NCBI GenBank assembly: GCA_050251195.1
Contig: JBFWNG010000001.1
Location: 62,001-126,000 of the forward strand
DNA: 64,000 bases
DNA from: JBFWNG01 sp050251195
GTDB lineage: Bacteria > Bdellovibrionota_B > Oligoflexia > Oligoflexales > Oligoflexaceae
Direction of reading: 5' to 3'
Shown here one piece after another: positions 60,018-64,000 of this stretch; within the stretch, counting starts at the first letter, position 1, and the number at the start of each line of letters is the position of its first letter. Under the pieces are notes generated by a model, which worked only from the letters and a program-made list of their open reading frames with translations, was not told the DNA's origin and ran no database searches. Position numbers and translations under genes: made by a program.

Positions 60018-60569
60018 ATGGTAAAACACTTGATTGCACTTGCGACGTTATCTCTTTCAAGTTTTGGCTTCGCAGCGGACGGCGTGGAAACATTTTTTAA
60101 AGGTTTAACGGGGAAATGGCATGGAGAGGTCCCTACGGTCTACATAATCGATATCGTCGCATCACCTTTTGATGCAAATAAGCCATGGCAATTATCGACG
60201 GGCGACATCGAGATTCAAGAAGGTGGTCAGAGGATGCTCTACAAGTTTCATTTGAGCAGGAATATTAATGCCTCTGATTATGAGCCAGTCTATTTTATGG
60301 AACTCATCAATGTGACATCGGGCAAATCGTCCGTGTACACATTGGGCCATAAGGTTAAGGAGGAAAGCCCGTGGAGCTTCTGGAAACACTCTATTTCCAA
60401 GGAAACCGACGGCGATTTCATAACGGCGGATTCATTAAAAATATCATTGAAAAACGGGGAGCTTCTTTGGGGATTTGCGGACGGTGACGGTTATTGTAAA
60501 TCTGCTGAGGAAACTAACTTGTGCGCTTCGGGAGGGTATACTCCGTTCTTTTTGCGAAGAGTCCAATGA
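60018..60569 (+). CDS. Exported protein, unknown function
   Basis: A 183-residue protein with a signal peptide cleaved after GFA (before Ala-Asp). The mature part begins 'FFKGLTGKWHGEVPTVYIID' and contains short strands and aromatic residues, a pattern reminiscent of small lipocalin-like/DUF1579-type domains ('G.W.GE...'), but I would not assign it. ATG 60018 after AAGGAT is the best start; the frame extends to 59976, overlapping the previous gene. A strong terminator follows. Confidence 0.72.
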   Translation: MVKHLIALATLSLSSFGFAADGVETFFKGLTGKWHGEVPTVYIIDIVASPFDANKPWQLSTGDIEIQEGGQRMLYKFHLSRNINASDYEPVYFMELINVTSGKSSVYTLGHKVKEESPWSFWKHSISKETDGDFITADSLKISLKNGELLWGFADGDGYCKSAEETNLCASGGYTPFFLRRVQ

Positions 60570-60571
60570 CG

Positions 60572-60617
60572 TTGGGTCAAAAATACCTTGGTATATGACC
60601 CAATCTGGCGCTTTTTT
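60572..60617 (+). terminator. Rho-independent terminator
   Basis: TTGGGTCA (60572-60579) pairs with TGACCCAA (60596-60603) with a further ATACC/GGTAT inside. A run of six T at 60612-60617 follows after eight bases. It closes the exported-protein transcript. Confidence 0.7.
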
Positions 60618-60682
60618 GACATGGGTGTTAGGGTTAATACCGGTATCAAATTGTGCCAGTCATCACAATCTGGAGATATTCA

Positions 60683-61441
60683 ATGGTAGATTCTTGTGTA
60701 CTTACGCACTTCGACATTCAAACGGAGGACGGAGCTTGCGATTCAACGTTGGCCCAACCTGAAAAGCCCGGAAAATATCCGGGCATTTTGTTCTTGATGG
60801 ATGCTTATGGTCCCCGAGCAGGTTTGTTTGAAATGCTTGCTAAGCTTGCGTCCCGTGGCTACATAGTTTTGCTGCCCAATCTGCTCTACCGAAAGAAAAG
60901 AGCCCCGATAATCGACGTGTCCTTCCCCCTTCGGCCAGAAGATATGCCCGGAGCGCGAGGCAAAATTATTCCTTTAGTTACGTCCTACAATTATGAAGAA
61001 GGGCTGACGGATGTTGCAAGGTTTTTAGCCTTCTTGTCAGAACAAGGTAACTGTACGGGAGTTATAGGTGCCACGGGCTATTGCATGGGCGGCGGATTAG
61101 CGTTGAGAGCAGCAGCGCGTTTTCCGGAGAGGATTAGAGCGGCCGCGAGCTTTCACGGAGGCAACCTGGCGACACATGCGGCTGACAGTATTCATTTGCT
61201 TTTGCCTCAAATCCAAGCTGAGGTCTATATAGCCCACGCCGACAATGATGCCACCATGCCGCCAGAGCAAATGGAGCGTTTGGATGAGGCTCTCAAGCGA
61301 GCGTCTTTCAAGTACGAGGTCGAACTTTACAAAGGCGCTGCTCATGGCTTCACGATGGCAGATTTGCCGGCATATGACAAAGTTGCCGCCGATCGGCATT
61401 GGAGCAAACTTCTTAGTTTGTTTGAACGATGTGTTCGCTAG
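60683..61441 (+). CDS. Dienelactone hydrolase family protein
   Basis: A 252-residue alpha/beta hydrolase of the dienelactone hydrolase family. The nucleophile elbow is 'GATGYCMGGG' (Cys 134), with Asp 187 ('HADNDATM') and His 221 ('GAAHGFTM') completing the Cys-Asp-His triad. These hydrolyse enol lactones and related esters, in some species in the breakdown of catechol ring-cleavage products. ATG 60683 has GGAG upstream; earlier starts are less suitable. It stands alone. A link with the ring-cleavage enzymes in the window is conceivable but unproven. Confidence 0.9.
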   Translation: MVDSCVLTHFDIQTEDGACDSTLAQPEKPGKYPGILFLMDAYGPRAGLFEMLAKLASRGYIVLLPNLLYRKKRAPIIDVSFPLRPEDMPGARGKIIPLVTSYNYEEGLTDVARFLAFLSEQGNCTGVIGATGYCMGGGLALRAAARFPERIRAAASFHGGNLATHAADSIHLLLPQIQAEVYIAHADNDATMPPEQMERLDEALKRASFKYEVELYKGAAHGFTMADLPAYDKVAADRHWSKLLSLFERCVR

Positions 61442-61486
61442 CAGTAATTGAGAATAAAGAGATCCCGTTGAATATCTTTTCTTTAC

Positions 61487-62953
61487 CTACCAGGTAAGAG
61501 TGAGGCCCATTCCAGCAAACCCTTGCTGGTAGTAAATTGCCTTGATTACCTGATCACCCTTAAATGTGATCCCAAGCCTTTCACCCGAAACAAAAACCAA
61601 TAGGGAAGATTCGAAGATCCAAAATTTAAATAGATCCCAGTAGGTATCGATTCCGGCGCGGAGCGTGCTGATCGACCCGGATTTACTGATGTTGACGAAA
61701 CCCGACAAGTCGCTCGAGCCCCAAAAGCGGATCAAGAACCAGGGTGAGTAACTTTCGACGCCGAGTTCAAGACCCATGTTCATTTCGTTTTTTAATCGGA
61801 CCTTCTGCGTCAAATACTCCTCTTCTTCAAGTGGATCCGGCACAGGTAGCGTAGCGTCAAGGTCCATAAGTCCGAGTTTGGGTACAGCATCGATTCGTTT
61901 TATCCACTTGTTTTCAAAAGTCATTCCAAAGGACCACCCTAGAGAAGGCCGGCTCCACGTGTAGCTAACCTTTTTGCCGTCTATCTCAGTTTCTACTTCT
62001 GGCGCAACATCCCAATACCATCTCAGACCTCCAAGTGGACCGCCTCGGACCTCTGTAAAAACGCCAACCATGGCCGCTTTTGAAATGAGAGGGTCGTCCT
62101 GTACAAGAGGATGGCCGTAACGTACACCCGCATAACCTGACGCAACAGTTTGGAACAATAATTTGTTGATCAGTGATTTGGATAGCCCAAATTTGATGAG
62201 CGCCCTGTCAAGTGGCCTATCAAGGTCGTCATAGGCATCTCCGCGGCCTTCCATGCTTTGCGCCCAATATCGCGCGTCTGTATCGATTTGCGGCAGCTCT
62301 TTGGGAGGAGTATAGAGGTTATCCTTAACAAGCGTCCAATGCCCCAGGCTTTGTGGCAGCCAATGACCGGTCTTCTTGTTATATTTGAGAGTGAAGACGA
62401 CCAGTTTATCAGGCAATGGAAATCCATCGTCGGTTGAAGTGACCGCCATTTTTTTTCGCGTGAGAAGTTGTCCCGGAATGACAAACGATCCCGGCAAGGA
62501 ATCGAGAAGCATATGCGCGATGGCTGTTGCGACTTTTTTGGTGGAAAGAGCTTTGAAAGTTTCCGGCGTGAGGTCCATTTTGTATTCCGCCTCAGCGCGA
62601 TTCTGCAGAGAATTGCTCGCCTTAAAAACGAATCGAATGGAAAGCATAGAGTCTTGGGTTTCGAATTTTAGTGCCCACAGTGGAGGAGTCTCCGGTTCTT
62701 CGCCGGCGATTAAATCCTTACCTGACTTGCATGAATAGTCGGCAAAAACCCCGCCAAGCCACCAATCTGCCTTATAAGAAATGAGATCGCCAAATAATTT
62801 GCAGACCTTCTGAAGGCCTTCCATGTCAACTTCGTCTATTTCAGGATCAAACTCAATGGCAACAGAGGAGGGGAGAACGGGCACAAAATTATCATTCGCC
62901 TCGCAGATGCCTGAAAGAAAAAGTGTAATCAGAATAAGAAGGTGTCGCGTCAA
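61487..62953 (-). CDS. Outer-membrane beta-barrel-like exported protein
   Basis: A 488-residue protein with a signal peptide (start TTG, 'MTRHLLILITLFLSGICEAN'-like) and a long mature chain. It begins with a globular part to ~230, then many short amphipathic strands with aromatic girdles ('WYWDVAPEVE', 'SWSFGMTFENKWIKRID', 'SYSPWFLIRFWGSS'). The chain ends '...GMGLTLTW', a terminal aromatic residue after a strand as in outer-membrane barrel proteins. I recognise no family. It converges on the dienelactone hydrolase gene, with no terminator seen, and diverges from the Ig-repeat lipoprotein at 63213. Confidence 0.7.
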   Translation of the reverse strand: MTRHLLILITLFLSGICEANDNFVPVLPSSVAIEFDPEIDEVDMEGLQKVCKLFGDLISYKADWWLGGVFADYSCKSGKDLIAGEEPETPPLWALKFETQDSMLSIRFVFKASNSLQNRAEAEYKMDLTPETFKALSTKKVATAIAHMLLDSLPGSFVIPGQLLTRKKMAVTSTDDGFPLPDKLVVFTLKYNKKTGHWLPQSLGHWTLVKDNLYTPPKELPQIDTDARYWAQSMEGRGDAYDDLDRPLDRALIKFGLSKSLINKLLFQTVASGYAGVRYGHPLVQDDPLISKAAMVGVFTEVRGGPLGGLRWYWDVAPEVETEIDGKKVSYTWSRPSLGWSFGMTFENKWIKRIDAVPKLGLMDLDATLPVPDPLEEEEYLTQKVRLKNEMNMGLELGVESYSPWFLIRFWGSSDLSGFVNISKSGSISTLRAGIDTYWDLFKFWIFESSLLVFVSGERLGITFKGDQVIKAIYYQQGFAGMGLTLTW

Positions 62954-63070
62954 TAGTCAAACTCTGTTGTTTCTTTAAGGATATATGGAGTTGATCCCTT
63001 GTGACAACCCTTTGGATCATGCTCGATGTCGGTTTATGATGAGTTAAAACCTGCAAAAACAAGGGAAAAT

Positions 63071-63087
63071 AGGTCGTAAGACGACCT
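63071..63087. promoter_or_regulatory. Perfect palindrome AGGTCGT-AAG-ACGACCT
   Basis: A 7-3-7 inverted repeat in the divergent region between the outer-membrane protein gene and the Ig-repeat lipoprotein gene, about 125 bases before ATG 63213. No T-run; an operator is more likely than a terminator. Confidence 0.4.
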
Positions 63088-63212
63088 TAAATTCGAAGGT
63101 GTAAACCCCTAGGTCTTCAAATTAACGTATGGAAAACATTAGATAAAATACGGGCTCTTCCTGGAAGGTAAATTTTCCTCAAGAGCAATGGAGCGATGCC
63201 GAAACAGCTAAA

Positions 63213-64000
63213 ATGAGAACCTTTTTCGAATTCTTTTCTCTTTGGACTTGCGCCCTTATGCTGGCAGCAGGCTGCAACGCCAACTTGCGTATTGACAGCG
63301 ACGGATCAAGGGCGGCGGAGTGTTTAAAGAGACCTGATGCCGAGGCATGTCTTGAACAAGTTGGATCAAGTGACACAGACGAATTCCTGATTTTAAATGA
63401 TGAGTCCATCACTAACCATACCGACCTTAAAGTTATATGGGAGATCAAGGAAGCCTTCGACGATTACCATTTGGACGTCGCAACAGATGTCAGCTGTCGA
63501 GACAAAATTTTTAGCTTTGATAATCTAACGTCGGGTAGCAAGAAAATCGCGTTCCTTAAGGATGGTCATTATTACATCTGCATGTCGGCGACGAACGGGA
63601 ACGAAAGGAAACAGGCAAAAAACAACGGTCTGAAAATCACCATCGACACGACACCGCCTAAAGTTACCCTTCCGGAGGCAATCAGCGTCAATGCACCGTT
63701 TTGGCTCGATCCGACTATAAGCGATCTTACAAAGGTTAACGTAACATACACACAGGTTACAGGTGCCCCAAGTCTTTCGGTCAAAAACGAAGGAGGAAAG
63801 AACAGGGGAAAATTCTCCGCCGACGGTATCTTCCTTATCAAAGGGAGCTTTGTTGACGCTGCTGGCAATGAGAGTTCTGCGCTGATGAGCGTTAATTGGG
63901 ATACAACGCCACCGGTGGTTGATTTGGGTGCAAATTTCACGCGGGGTGCGCCTGTTCAACTCAATGCAACTGTCGGAGCGGATGCCGCCGCCTTCGAATG
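63213..64000 (+). CDS. Ig-repeat lipoprotein, 5' part (runs off the window)
   Basis: The frame starts at ATG 63213 and is open to the last base, at least 262 residues. A signal peptide with lipobox AAGC (Cys 21) is followed by a Cys-containing segment. Then come Ig-like units: 'TIDTTPPKVTLPEAISVN', 'FVDAAGNESSALMSVNWDTTPP' and 'VVDLGANFTRGAPVQLNATVGADAA'. The last is the start of the same repeat type that fills the giant lipoprotein at 14978-26788, so this is probably the 5' end of a second, related giant lipoprotein. The rest lies beyond the window. The ribosome binding site is weak. Confidence 0.85.
   Translation, partial: MRTFFEFFSLWTCALMLAAGCNANLRIDSDGSRAAECLKRPDAEACLEQVGSSDTDEFLILNDESITNHTDLKVIWEIKEAFDDYHLDVATDVSCRDKIFSFDNLTSGSKKIAFLKDGHYYICMSATNGNERKQAKNNGLKITIDTTPPKVTLPEAISVNAPFWLDPTISDLTKVNVTYTQVTGAPSLSVKNEGGKNRGKFSADGIFLIKGSFVDAAGNESSALMSVNWDTTPPVVDLGANFTRGAPVQLNATVGADAAAFE

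Overview
The window looks like chromosomal DNA of a Gram-negative predatory-type or free-living bacterium of the Bdellovibrionota/Oligoflexia kind. The grounds are two TIGR02147-family (DUF4423) regulators, a family best known from Bdellovibrio-like bacteria and Fibrobacter, a very high density of small lipoproteins with weak or atypical lipoboxes, a giant repeat lipoprotein, and frequent TTG/GTG starts. This is an inference from gene content; no rRNA or other marker gene is present.

Layout. 1-4.1 kb: a truncated gene end and three minus-strand lipoproteins, then a 0.7 kb gap holding a long inverted pair of REP-like elements. 4.1-10.1 kb: a small lipoprotein coupled to a large HExxH metalloprotease lipoprotein, a methyltransferase/EamA pair, a DODA-type extradiol dioxygenase and further lipoproteins. 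10.4-15 kb: a TIGR02147 regulator followed by three tandem paralogous matrixin-like lipoproteins, the first with its catalytic Glu replaced by Gln. 15-26.8 kb: one 3,936-residue lipoprotein with about 32 Ig/PKD-like repeats and two C-terminal formylglycine-generating-enzyme-like domains. 27-36.3 kb: SnoaL-like protein, lipoproteins, a Tat-exported tyrosinase next to a ScsD-like thioredoxin, a large lipoprotein ending in a permuted C-type-lectin-like domain, a Cys-rich repeat protein, a BON protein and a hemerythrin. 36.7-38 kb: a divergent inorganic pyrophosphatase.

38-50 kb is the most striking part: a LysR/HAD pair divergent from nine overlapping plus-strand genes. They encode an isonitrile synthase (PvcA/Dit1 family), an Fe(II)/2-oxoglutarate oxygenase (PvcB-like), an HpaB/PvcC-like flavin monooxygenase, asparagine synthetase, a quinone oxidoreductase, a class III extradiol dioxygenase, an SDR, an MFS exporter and an ATP-grasp ligase. 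The start-stop overlaps indicate one translationally coupled operon. The enzyme set suggests a tyrosine-derived isonitrile that is hydroxylated to a catechol, ring-cleaved or rearranged, and then amidated or conjugated. I know of no described cluster with this combination, but I could not search.

50-64 kb: folE, a Rieske/FAD reductase and an Fe-S-type regulator; then repeat lipoproteins, a zincin with a second permuted C-type-lectin domain, a trypsin-like lipoprotein and a beta-propeller lipoprotein; then a second TIGR02147 regulator coupled to a secreted protein, two more exported proteins, a dienelactone hydrolase, an outer-membrane barrel protein, and the 5' part of a second Ig-repeat lipoprotein that runs off the right edge.

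Overall, about twenty predicted lipoproteins, at least five protease-like proteins and several lectin/Ig-like adhesin modules point to a cell investing heavily in surface display, with a specialised-metabolite cluster embedded among them.
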